64,000 nt of DNA from Nonomuraea wenchangensis (GTDB lineage: Bacteria; Actinomycetota; Actinomycetes; Streptosporangiales; Streptosporangiaceae): contig NZ_FOHX01000011.1 in the NCBI RefSeq assembly GCF_900111685.1, positions 242,304 through 306,303 of the forward strand. Direction: 5' to 3'. Within the stretch, counting starts at the first letter, position 1, and each line of letters starts with the position of its first letter. The position numbers and the translations under genes are program-made. The notes beneath the pieces were generated by a model. It ran no database searches and was not told the DNA's origin. It saw only the letters and a program-made list of their open reading frames with translations. Of this stretch, positions 1-7,046 are shown piece by piece.

Positions 1-84
1 CAGCAGCAGCACCCCCAGCAGTACCAGGAAGGTCGCCGTCACGAGGATCTGCGCCCGGTGCTGGCGCCACGTCACCCAGATCAC
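1..84 (-). CDS. ABC transporter permease, N-terminal fragment (cut by window edge)
   Basis: Only the first 28 codons are visible. The GTG start overlaps the stop of the ATPase gene as GTGA, so the two are translationally coupled. The peptide begins with a short basic segment containing TWRQHRAQI and then enters a hydrophobic stretch rich in Leu and Val. This is the usual beginning of the ABC-2-type membrane subunit encoded next to a GntR-regulated ATPase. The substrate cannot be told from this fragment. The permease assignment rests on context and the hydrophobic start. Confidence 0.6.
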   Translation of the reverse strand, partial: MIWVTWRQHRAQILVTATFLVLLGVLLL

Positions 85-926
85 GCGCCCACCCCCGTCA
101 GTCCCGGTAGCGCCGCCGACTCGGGGCTGCGCAGGTAGCCCATGACAAGCTCCTCCAGCCCGGGGCGGCGCGCCTGCCAGCGTGGATCGAGCGGTGGCGC
201 GCCCCTGACCAGCATGCTGACCTGCCTGCCGGTACGGCTCCCGCCCACCATCTGCGTGCCGGCCGCCGATGCCTCGTCCGGCCCGGTGAGCACAAGATGC
301 CCGTCGAGCAGTTCCTCGATGTCGCCGCTGACCTGCAGCCGACCCCCGTTCAGCACGACCAGCCAGTCGCAGGTCTCCTCCAGGTCGGAGACGACGTGCG
401 AGGACAGCAGCACGGTCAGCTCCCGTCCGGCTACCTCCGCCATGATCGAGCGCATCACGTCGTGGCGGGCGAGCGGGTCGAGGTTGGCCAGCGGTTCGTC
501 CAGTATGAGCAGGTCGGGCCGGCCGGCGAGTGCCAGCGTGACCGCGACCTGCGCCTGCTGCCCGCCGGACAGCCCGCTCACCTTCCGCTTCAGAGGGATG
601 CCCAGCCCGGCGAGCCGGTCGGCAGCGGCGGCGTCGTCCCAGCGGGTGTTCATGCGGCGGCCGAAGGTGAGCATCTCGGCGACGGTGAAGCTCTCGTACA
701 GCGGCTTGTCCTGTGCCACGAACGCCGCCTCGCCGGCCACGCGGACGCTGCCTCGCGCGGGCCGTAGCAGGCCGACGGCCGCGTGCATGAGTGTGGTCTT
801 GCCCGCTCCGTTGGGCCCTACAAGCGCCGCCACGCGCCCGGTGGGCACGGACAGTGAGCAGTCGCGCAACGCCCACGTGCGGCGATAGCGGACTCCCAGC
901 CCGGTCGCCTCCAGCGCGGGACTCAT
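81..926 (-). CDS. ABC transporter ATP-binding protein
   Basis: This is a 281-residue ABC ATPase that energises an exporter or antibiotic-response transporter at the membrane. Visible motifs are Walker A GPNGAGKTT (about 37-45), a Q-loop VAQD, the signature LSGGQQ (about 119-124), Walker B LLILDEP (about 139-145) and the switch histidine in LLSSH (about 177). A C-terminal extension of about 60 residues follows the ATPase core. The ATG overlaps the stop of the GntR gene (ATGA), and its own stop overlaps the permease start, so regulator, ATPase and permease form one tightly coupled operon. The family resembles YtrB-type ATPases paired with YtrA-like regulators. Substrate is unknown. Confidence 0.9.
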   Translation of the reverse strand: MSPALEATGLGVRYRRTWALRDCSLSVPTGRVAALVGPNGAGKTTLMHAAVGLLRPARGSVRVAGEAAFVAQDKPLYESFTVAEMLTFGRRMNTRWDDAAAADRLAGLGIPLKRKVSGLSGGQQAQVAVTLALAGRPDLLILDEPLANLDPLARHDVMRSIMAEVAGRELTVLLSSHVVSDLEETCDWLVVLNGGRLQVSGDIEELLDGHLVLTGPDEASAAGTQMVGGSRTGRQVSMLVRGAPPLDPRWQARRPGLEELVMGYLRSPESAALPGLTGVGA

Positions 927-1315
927 GCCACGCCCTCCTTCGCGGCGTCGGCCAGGACCACGGTGAACAGCACCCGCAGGTCCTCCTGATCGAGCCCGGC
1001 CGCGCGGGCGTCGTGCACCCAGGCTTCCAGGCTGCGCCGCAGCCGCGTGTGCTCGGCGAGCGTCGCCCCCGTGATGCCCTGCCGGACGAACGTCCCCATC
1101 CCCGGCCGCCCCTCGACCAGCCCTTCGCGCTCCAGCTCCCGGTACGCCTTGAGCACGGTGTTGGGGTTGATGGCCAGGCTCTCGACCACCTCGCGGGCGG
1201 TCGGCAACTGGTCGCCGGGCCGCAGCGTACCGAGCCGGAGCGCTTGTTTGACCTGGTGAACGAGCTGCAGGTACGTCGAGACCCCCGAGCCGCGGTCCAA
1301 GTTGAACTCGATCAA
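923..1315 (-). CDS. GntR family transcriptional regulator (YtrA-like)
   Basis: This 130-residue protein has an N-terminal winged helix (about 11-78, with GDQLPTAREV and NPNTVLKAYRELE) and a short helical tail, the architecture of the YtrA subfamily that represses neighbouring ABC transporter operons. The TTG start is chosen because the family begins with an IEF-N-L...GVSTYLQL segment and because an AAAGGG ribosome site lies just upstream. That ribosome site is inside the 36-bp palindrome, so a bound regulator would cover both transcription and translation signals. It is the first gene of the regulator-ATPase-permease operon. Autorepression is inferred; the inducer is unknown. Confidence 0.88.
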   Translation of the reverse strand: MIEFNLDRGSGVSTYLQLVHQVKQALRLGTLRPGDQLPTAREVVESLAINPNTVLKAYRELEREGLVEGRPGMGTFVRQGITGATLAEHTRLRRSLEAWVHDARAAGLDQEDLRVLFTVVLADAAKEGVA

Positions 1316-1319
1316 ACAA

Positions 1320-1355
1320 AACACCCTTTCACTATTCGAATAGTGAAAGGGTGTT
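1320..1355. promoter_or_regulatory. 36-bp perfect palindrome, probable GntR operator
   Basis: Every base pairs about the centre between 1337 and 1338. One arm reads AACACCCTTTCACTATTC and the other is its exact complement. It ends 4 bp before the TTG start of the GntR gene and its inner AAAGGG serves as ribosome-binding site. A dyad of this length directly in front of a YtrA-type regulator is best explained as its autoregulatory operator. A transcript hairpin is an alternative reading. Confidence 0.75.
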
Positions 1356-1560
1356 GGAATGGGGCGCTCGTTGTCAACCTGTGGTCGCCAGGCGACGCCA
1401 TGTCCGGTAGGGCGACGGGTCTGGAGACGGCCGGGCTGACCAGCGCGCGGATGACACCGGCGCATGCGATCGCTCGCCCCCCATCACGAACGAGTTCCAC
1501 GGGCTCGGAGACGAGGAATCCGCGAACCCGCGCGCTTCACTCCAATGCCCGTCAAAGCCC
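1356..1560. other. intergenic spacer between GntR operon and dnaB 3' end
   Basis: About 205 bp lie between the palindrome and the dnaB stop. Short open frames here lack a ribosome site and family resemblance. I see no clear terminator hairpin. The spacer presumably holds the promoter of the GntR operon and the 3' untranslated part of dnaB. Confidence 0.5.
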
Positions 1561-4500
1561 TCAGTGCTGGGCCATGTCCACGAACCGGCTGTAGTGACCC
1601 TGGAACGCCACCGTGACCGTCGCCGTGGGACCGTTACGGTGCTTGGCCACGATCAGGTCGGCCTCACCCGCCCGCGGCGACTCCCGCTCGTAGGCGTCCT
1701 CCCGGTGCAGCAGGATGACCATGTCCGCGTCCTGCTCGATGGAGTTGTGGACGCTGATCCCGTTGGCCACGAAGTTGTGGGTGCCGAGGACGGTGGCGTC
1801 GTACACCGGCTGCTCGCCGAGGCTCTCTACGGAGGCGACCTCGTCCCAGAACACGTCGTTCGTGGCCAGCAGCTCAAGGTCGGCGTCGTCGAGGATCGTG
1901 GAGATCCGGCGCAGGCGCTCCGGGCCCGGAGCGCCCTTCGTGGCGCCCCGCACCGCCAGCGAGTCGCCGACGAGGTCCCAGACCTGGCGCGGAACGGCGC
2001 CGGCGCCGGTGTCGCCCACGAGCCGCCGGAGGGCGGCGGCGCACCGCCCGGCCTGCGGCTCGAACCGCTCACCGGCGACGCCGATGTCGTCGAGGAACCG
2101 GAGCTGGTTGTCGGCTCCGGTGACCCACAGCCGATGGGCCTGCCTGACCTCTTCGATCCTCGTCATCACGTTGAACCTCAGCAGCAGCCGCGCGACGTCG
2201 TCGACCAGGCGGCGGCTCGTGGAGGTGCAGGAGAGCCGCGCCTCGCCCACCTCGTCGTCCCACCCGACCTGGCCGCCGCTCGCCCACAGCCCGCGCAGGA
2301 ACAGCGCGATCTGCCGCTTGGGGAGGGAGAAGACCCCCTCGGGGACGGCTCCGCCCTCCCCGGCCAGGTGTGCGTGCAGGGTCACCTGGTCGTCCGGCCA
2401 CTCCTGGAGGCCGCGGGGCGCGGAAACGTGCCGCGGTGCGGCCACGCGTGCTCCGGGGGCGAGCTCCCCCAGCGGGCGCCACCCGTCGAACGTCATGAAG
2501 GGGTGATTGGCCGTCGCCTCGATCTCCCTGCCGGAGCTGAGCCGCAGCAGGAAGACCTCCTTCGTGCCGCTGGGGAACACGTGCGTCATCGTCCGCGGGA
2601 CGAGCCGCAGCTTCTCGTCCAGGGACCACACCGGGATGTCGCGCGCGCCGGACTCCAGCAGCTCGCCCAGCGACGTCTCCGCGCCGGTGTCCGCTCGCAG
2701 GACACGCGTGCCGGCGGTGAGGCAGCCCGACTCGCGGAGGTCGCTCACCTGCGGGCGCTTGTCGGTGCGCTGCTCGGGGCCACGGTTGAGCTGGGAGATC
2801 GCGATGACCGGCACCTCCAGCTCCTTGGCCAGCAGCTTGATGGCACGCGAGATCTCCGACACCTCGTTCTGGCGGCTCTCGGTCTTCTTCGGCGAGCTCA
2901 TCAGCTGGAGGTAGTCGATGACCACGAACCTGAGGTCGTTGCGCTGCTTGAGCCGGCGGCACTTGGCCCGGATCTCCATCATCGACATGTTGGGCGAGTC
3001 GTCGATGAACAGCGGCGCCTCGGCCACCTCGCTCATCCGCCGGGCCAGCCGGGTCCAGTCCTCGTCGCTCATCATGCCGGAGCGCATGGCGTGCAGCGCG
3101 ACCCGGGCCTCGGCGGACAGCAGTCGCATGGTGATCTCGTTGCGCGACATCTCCAGCGAGAAGATGACGGTGGTCATGCCATTCTTGATCGCCGCGGAAC
3201 GGGCGAAATCCAGACCAAGGGTGCTGTTATGGGTGGGGATGCAGGTGCGGCCGGCAAGGTACATGTGATCGTCGTTGTCCACCTGGACACAGCGGACCGG
3301 CCTGCTCGCGATCGCACGCACGTCCACGATGTAGCGGAGCCTGGTGCTGGGACGAGCTTCGCCGGTCTGCCGGATGGCCTTGCGGGGCAGGCGGAAGAGC
3401 TTGTCGGACGCAGTGAAGTTGATCATGTAGACCGTGGAGGAGTCCGCGCTCCTCCCTCTGACCTGCTTGGTCCGCATGGTCGCCTTGTAGCCGAGGCTGA
3501 GGATCAGTTCGTGGACGTCGGCGGCCAGCCGCCGGTTGGTGACGGCGAACTGGATCTGGCCTCCGGTGTTGACGTGACCGTCCGAGTCGAGCAGCCCGGC
3601 CAGCAGGGCTCGCCGCTGCCCCTCCGAACCGCGGAGGTAGGCGGCGGGAATGTGCTTGTCGTGAAGCACGCCCAGAGTACGGAGAATGCCCTGCACGGTT
3701 CCGTGTGAGCGATGGCACGCCTGGCAGCGCCGCAATCCGCTTGTCGGGGCGCCGCAGTCGGGGCACGTGGGGACGGGCACCGGCGCCGAGACGAAGCGTG
3801 CCCGTCCGCCGCAGCTCCTTCCGCACGTACGGACTTGTGAAGTCCGTGGGACGAACTCCTGGCCGCACACCACACACGTGCGGCCGGCCGGCGAGTCCGG
3901 TGCCGGCAGCGTGAGCTGGTAGGAGATGGAGGAACCCACGCGCGTGACGCACAGGCCCTCGGCTTCGAGATTGGTGATGACCTCCGGATCGGCCGTGCTG
4001 ATGCGGGCGCCCGCGCTGTGACCGTCGCCCAGCCAGATGCCGAGCGCGTACGGCGCCAGCGGCAGTGCACGCTCGTCGAGGTCGAACGGCGCGGTCACCG
4101 CCACCGCGTGGTTCGGCCGACCGTCGGAGGTGCGCAGGGTTGCGGCGATCTCCTCAGTGGTGACCGTCTGGCGAGGAACCGCCGTGATGGTGGCGTTCTT
4201 GGGCGTGGTGACCCTGGCGTGCAGGGCGGCGAAGAGATCTATCGCCCGGTAGGCGGGAGTGCGCCACTCGTAGCTGCGCATCGCGCCACCGACGGAGGCG
4301 ACCACCTTGTCCGCCATGCCCACCTGCTTCTGCACGACGTGCAGGACATGGCGGAACTCCTCCCCCACGAGCTGAAGCGCCTCCTGGTGCGTGACCAGCC
4401 TCTCCCGGTCGCCGAGCGCGGCCTCGTAGGCGATCCTGACCTTCTCGACGGCCTCCCGGGCCCAGTGGTAGGAAGGGCCGCTCCGGCGCTGCTTGCGTTG

Positions 4501-5391
4501 GGCACGGGTGATGGTGCGCCACTGATGCTGGGCGTCCGCGACGATCACGGTGCCGTCACTGAACTCCACCTCGTAGCAGGGGCGGCCGTGCATCACCTCA
4601 GTGGCCGCCACGATCCTGGTGGGCCTGCCGTCCGCGCCGATCAGCCGGTCACCCACCTTGACGTCGCCCATGGTCGTCCATCCGTCGGGCGTGGGCAGCG
4701 GCGTGTCGAGCGCCAGCGCCTTCCCGATCGCGGGTCGGGCGGCGACCACGATCATCTGGCCGGGGTGGAGGCCGTTGGTGAGCTGGTCGAGGTCCTGGAA
4801 GCCGGTGGGCACGCCGACCATCTGGCCGCCGCGGCTGCCGATGGCCTCCAGCTCGTCGAGGGCGCCCGGCATGATGTCGGCCAGGGGGGCGTAGTCCTCG
4901 GAGGTGCGGCGCTCGGTGACCTTGTAGATCTCGGCCTGGGCGCGGTCGACGAGGTCGTCGACCTCTTCGTTCTGGCCGCCGTAGCCGTAGGAGACGATGC
5001 GGGTGCCGGCCTCGATGAGGCGGCGGAGGATCGCCTGCTCGCGGACGATCTTGGCGTAGTAGCCGGCGTTGGCGGCCGTGGGGACGACGGCCGTGAGCGT
5101 GTGGAGGTAGGCGGCGCCGCCCACGCGGGCCATCTCGCCGCGCTTCTGCAGCTCGTCGAAGACGGTGACGGCGTCGGCGGGCTCGCCTCGGCCGTAGAGG
5201 TCGGTGATGACCTCGTAGACCATCTGGTGAGCGGGGCGGTAGAAGTCGTCGGCGCGGATGATCTCGACCACGTCGGCGATGGCGTCCTTGGACAGCAGCA
5301 TGCCGCCGAGGACCGACTGCTCCGCCTCGATGTTGTGCGGCGGCGTGCGCTCGAAACCGGGCCCCGCCGGGATCTCTTCGTCAATGCTCAC
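1561..5391 (-). CDS. dnaB: replicative DNA helicase DnaB with two inteins
   Basis: The 1276-residue precursor encodes a 451-residue DnaB, the normal family length, interrupted by inteins at residues 225-722 and 890-1216. DnaB is the hexameric 5'-3' helicase at the replication fork. The N-terminal domain carries NIEAEQSVLGGMLL (20-33). The RecA-like core has Walker A ARPAIGK/ST, split exactly between Lys and Ser by intein 1. Walker B VVIDYLQL is at about 823-830. DLRESG/SIEQDAD near the end is split by intein 2. The GTG start is chosen for its GAGGGGG ribosome site and because the upstream in-frame stretch is non-conserved. Active helicase needs both splicing events. DnaA-box-like sites lie upstream of the gene. 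Confidence 0.97.
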   Translation of the reverse strand: MSIDEEIPAGPGFERTPPHNIEAEQSVLGGMLLSKDAIADVVEIIRADDFYRPAHQMVYEVITDLYGRGEPADAVTVFDELQKRGEMARVGGAAYLHTLTAVVPTAANAGYYAKIVREQAILRRLIEAGTRIVSYGYGGQNEEVDDLVDRAQAEIYKVTERRTSEDYAPLADIMPGALDELEAIGSRGGQMVGVPTGFQDLDQLTNGLHPGQMIVVAARPAIGKALALDTPLPTPDGWTTMGDVKVGDRLIGADGRPTRIVAATEVMHGRPCYEVEFSDGTVIVADAQHQWRTITRAQRKQRRSGPSYHWAREAVEKVRIAYEAALGDRERLVTHQEALQLVGEEFRHVLHVVQKQVGMADKVVASVGGAMRSYEWRTPAYRAIDLFAALHARVTTPKNATITAVPRQTVTTEEIAATLRTSDGRPNHAVAVTAPFDLDERALPLAPYALGIWLGDGHSAGARISTADPEVITNLEAEGLCVTRVGSSISYQLTLPAPDSPAGRTCVVCGQEFVPRTSQVRTCGRSCGGRARFVSAPVPVPTCPDCGAPTSGLRRCQACHRSHGTVQGILRTLGVLHDKHIPAAYLRGSEGQRRALLAGLLDSDGHVNTGGQIQFAVTNRRLAADVHELILSLGYKATMRTKQVRGRSADSSTVYMINFTASDKLFRLPRKAIRQTGEARPSTRLRYIVDVRAIASRPVRCVQVDNDDHMYLAGRTCIPTHNSTLGLDFARSAAIKNGMTTVIFSLEMSRNEITMRLLSAEARVALHAMRSGMMSDEDWTRLARRMSEVAEAPLFIDDSPNMSMMEIRAKCRRLKQRNDLRFVVIDYLQLMSSPKKTESRQNEVSEISRAIKLLAKELEVPVIAISQLNRGPEQRTDKRPQVSDLRESGCLTAGTRVLRADTGAETSLGELLESGARDIPVWSLDEKLRLVPRTMTHVFPSGTKEVFLLRLSSGREIEATANHPFMTFDGWRPLGELAPGARVAAPRHVSAPRGLQEWPDDQVTLHAHLAGEGGAVPEGVFSLPKRQIALFLRGLWASGGQVGWDDEVGEARLSCTSTSRRLVDDVARLLLRFNVMTRIEEVRQAHRLWVTGADNQLRFLDDIGVAGERFEPQAGRCAAALRRLVGDTGAGAVPRQVWDLVGDSLAVRGATKGAPGPERLRRISTILDDADLELLATNDVFWDEVASVESLGEQPVYDATVLGTHNFVANGISVHNSIEQDADMVILLHREDAYERESPRAGEADLIVAKHRNGPTATVTVAFQGHYSRFVDMAQH
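1744..2724 (-). other. Intein 2 of DnaB (class 1, degenerate endonuclease)
   Basis: This 327-residue intein follows DLRESG and ends in VHN before SIEQ of the helicase. It starts with Cys (CLTAGT), has the block B Thr and His in ATANHPF (T960, H963 of the precursor), and ends in His-Asn with a Ser +1, so standard class 1 splicing should work. The endonuclease part is present but worn: the first motif reads HLAGEGG and the second GLWASGG, where a DG pair is expected. The second catalytic acid is missing, so homing activity is probably lost while splicing is retained. Confidence 0.88.
3226..4719 (-). other. Intein 1 of DnaB (class 3, with DOD homing endonuclease and zinc ribbons)
   Basis: This 498-residue intein sits in the DnaB P-loop between K224 and the Ser that becomes residue +1. 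It begins with Ala rather than Cys or Ser, and carries HQW in block B (W291), Cys in VRCVQV of block F (C701) and Thr in IPTHN at the end (T720). This is the W-C-T set of class 3 inteins, in which the block F Cys replaces the missing first nucleophile. LAGLIDADG motifs are YALGIWLGDGH (448-458) and LLAGLLDSDGH (596-606), both with their acidic residues. Between them are two four-Cys clusters (C506, C509, C523, C527 and C543, C546, C556, C559). Confidence 0.92.
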
Positions 5392-5677
5392 CGCGCCCCC
5401 TCGAACAACCTTGCAGGCGGTCGCACCACCCCCACTTGTAGTCGACCGGTCTGACAGTTTCCCGGACCTGGGGCCCGGACGCCAACGTGGCCTGTGGACA
5501 ACCCTGTGGTCAAGCTGTGTACGACTGCCCCCAACATGTGAAATGCCTGTGGATGACGCCTGGGGATAACTTCTGAGGATTTCCGTCAGCAAGCCTTCTA
5601 CCTGCGGAAACGTTGTCCACCGGCTGTGGAGGAAAGAAAGTTGGCGCCGCATGTCGTGTAATGGGCATAATGGATGA
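5392..5677. promoter_or_regulatory. dnaB/MATE divergent intergenic region with DnaA-box-like sites
   Basis: The spacer contains TGTGGACAA (5493-5501), the exact complement of the streptomycete DnaA-box consensus TTGTCCACA. Near matches are TGTGGATGA (5548-5556) and TTGTCCACC (5613-5621), with further TGTGG words around them. Such clustering is expected by chance only rarely and suggests that DnaA binds upstream of dnaB. The promoter of dnaB should lie in this interval; no textbook -35/-10 pair stands out. Confidence 0.55.
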
Positions 5678-5688
5678 ATGCCCATTAC
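5658..5688. promoter_or_regulatory. 11-bp inverted repeat over the MATE gene start
   Basis: GTAATGGGCAT (5658-5668) and ATGCCCATTAC (5678-5688) are exact complements separated by 9 bp. The right arm begins with the ATG start codon and a possible -10 element CATAAT overlaps the left arm. The dyad is placed to act as an operator for the exporter gene. No regulator gene is adjacent. Confidence 0.6.
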
Positions 5689-6979
5689 GTCCAGAGACAG
5701 GGAGATTCTCCGGCTGGCGATCCCGGCGTTCGGCGCGCTGGTGGCCGAGCCGCTCTTCCTGCTCGCCGACTACGCCATCGTGGGCCACGGCCTCGGCACC
5801 ACGGCGGTGGGCGCGCTGGGCGTGGCGGGAGCCGTGCTCGGGACGCTCATGAACCTGTGCGTCTTCCTCGCCTACGGCACCACGGCCTCCGTCGCCCGAC
5901 AGACCGGGGCGGGCCGGCGCGACCGGGCGATGCGCAGCGGCGTGGACGGCGTCTGGCTGGCCCTCGCCATCGGCGTGGCGCTGATCGCGGTCGTCTGGCC
6001 GCTGGCCCCGGCCCTGGTGAGCCTGTTCGGCGCGGACCCGGGCCAGTCCGCGGAGGCGGTGACGTACCTGCGGATCAGCCTGTTCGGCGCGCCCGGGATG
6101 CTGGTCGTGCTGGCCGGCACCGGCGTGCTGCGCGGGCTCCAGGACACGTTCACGCCCCTGGCCGTGGCCGTCGGCTCGTTCGCGCTCAACGCGGCGCTGA
6201 ACGCCTGGTTCGTGCTGGGGCTCGACTGGGGCATCGCCGGGTCGGCGTGGGGCACAGTGCTGGCCCAGACGCTCGGCGGGGCCGTCTACCTGGTCGTGGT
6301 GGCGAGGGGCGCGCGGCGGCTCGGCACCTCGCTCGTCCCGAGCCTGGGGGGCATCAGGCAGGCGGGCACGGCGGGGCTCGCCCTCCTCGTACGCACCGTG
6401 TGCCTGCGCGTCGTGCTGGTCGCGGCCACGATGATCGCCACCAGGATGGGCCAGGCCGAGCTGGCCGCGTACGCCATCGCCACCCAGGTGTGGACGCTGC
6501 TCGCCTTCGCCCTGGACGCCATCGCCATCGCGGGCCAGGCCATCACCGGCCGCTCGCTCGGCGCCGGGGACGTGGCCGCCACCAGGGCGGCCACCAGGCG
6601 CATGGTCCAGTGGGGCCTCTGGTCGGGCGCGGTGCTCGGCCTGCTGGTGCTGCTCGCGCGCCCGCTGGTGCCCGGGCTGTTCGACGCCGACCCACAGGTG
6701 ACGGAGCTGCTGCTGGCGCTGCTGTGGCCGGTGGCGCTGTTCCAGCCGGTGTGCGGGATCGTGTTCGTGCTGGACGGGGTGCTCATCGGGGCGGGCGACC
6801 AGCGCTATCTGGCGTGGGCGGGGGTGTGGACGACGCTGGCGTACCTGCCGGCCGCCTTCCTCGCCTCCGGGCTCGGCGTGGTCGCCCTGTGGTGCGCGCT
6901 CGGGGTGTGGATGATCGCCCGGCTCGTCACCCTCACCAGGCGGGCGGCGGGCACCGCCTGGCTGGTGACCGGGGCGTAA
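5678..6979 (+). CDS. MATE family efflux transporter (DinF-like)
   Basis: This 433-residue inner-membrane protein has about 12 hydrophobic segments arranged as two similar halves, typical of MATE antiporters that expel drugs or metabolites in exchange for H+ or Na+. The beginning (REILRLAIPAFGALVAEPLF, then ADYAIVGHGLG) matches the DinF branch. The ATG is chosen because hydrophobic helix 1 follows at the expected distance. There is no good ribosome site, so the mRNA may be leaderless or nearly so, starting just after the CATAAT-like element. An inverted repeat covers the start codon. The gene is divergent from dnaB and appears monocistronic. Substrate is unknown. Confidence 0.9.
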   Translation: MPITSRDREILRLAIPAFGALVAEPLFLLADYAIVGHGLGTTAVGALGVAGAVLGTLMNLCVFLAYGTTASVARQTGAGRRDRAMRSGVDGVWLALAIGVALIAVVWPLAPALVSLFGADPGQSAEAVTYLRISLFGAPGMLVVLAGTGVLRGLQDTFTPLAVAVGSFALNAALNAWFVLGLDWGIAGSAWGTVLAQTLGGAVYLVVVARGARRLGTSLVPSLGGIRQAGTAGLALLVRTVCLRVVLVAATMIATRMGQAELAAYAIATQVWTLLAFALDAIAIAGQAITGRSLGAGDVAATRAATRRMVQWGLWSGAVLGLLVLLARPLVPGLFDADPQVTELLLALLWPVALFQPVCGIVFVLDGVLIGAGDQRYLAWAGVWTTLAYLPAAFLASGLGVVALWCALGVWMIARLVTLTRRAAGTAWLVTGA

Positions 6980-7046
6980 TCGTCCCGTGCTTGCTGTTGT
7001 CCAAGTGGTGAGACAGAGTCGGAGCGTTCCCTGAGCGGGGTGTTCC

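Noticed and set aside
1312..1500. 62-codon minus-strand frame upstream of GntR
   Set aside because: No ribosome site, no family resemblance, and it runs through the palindrome.
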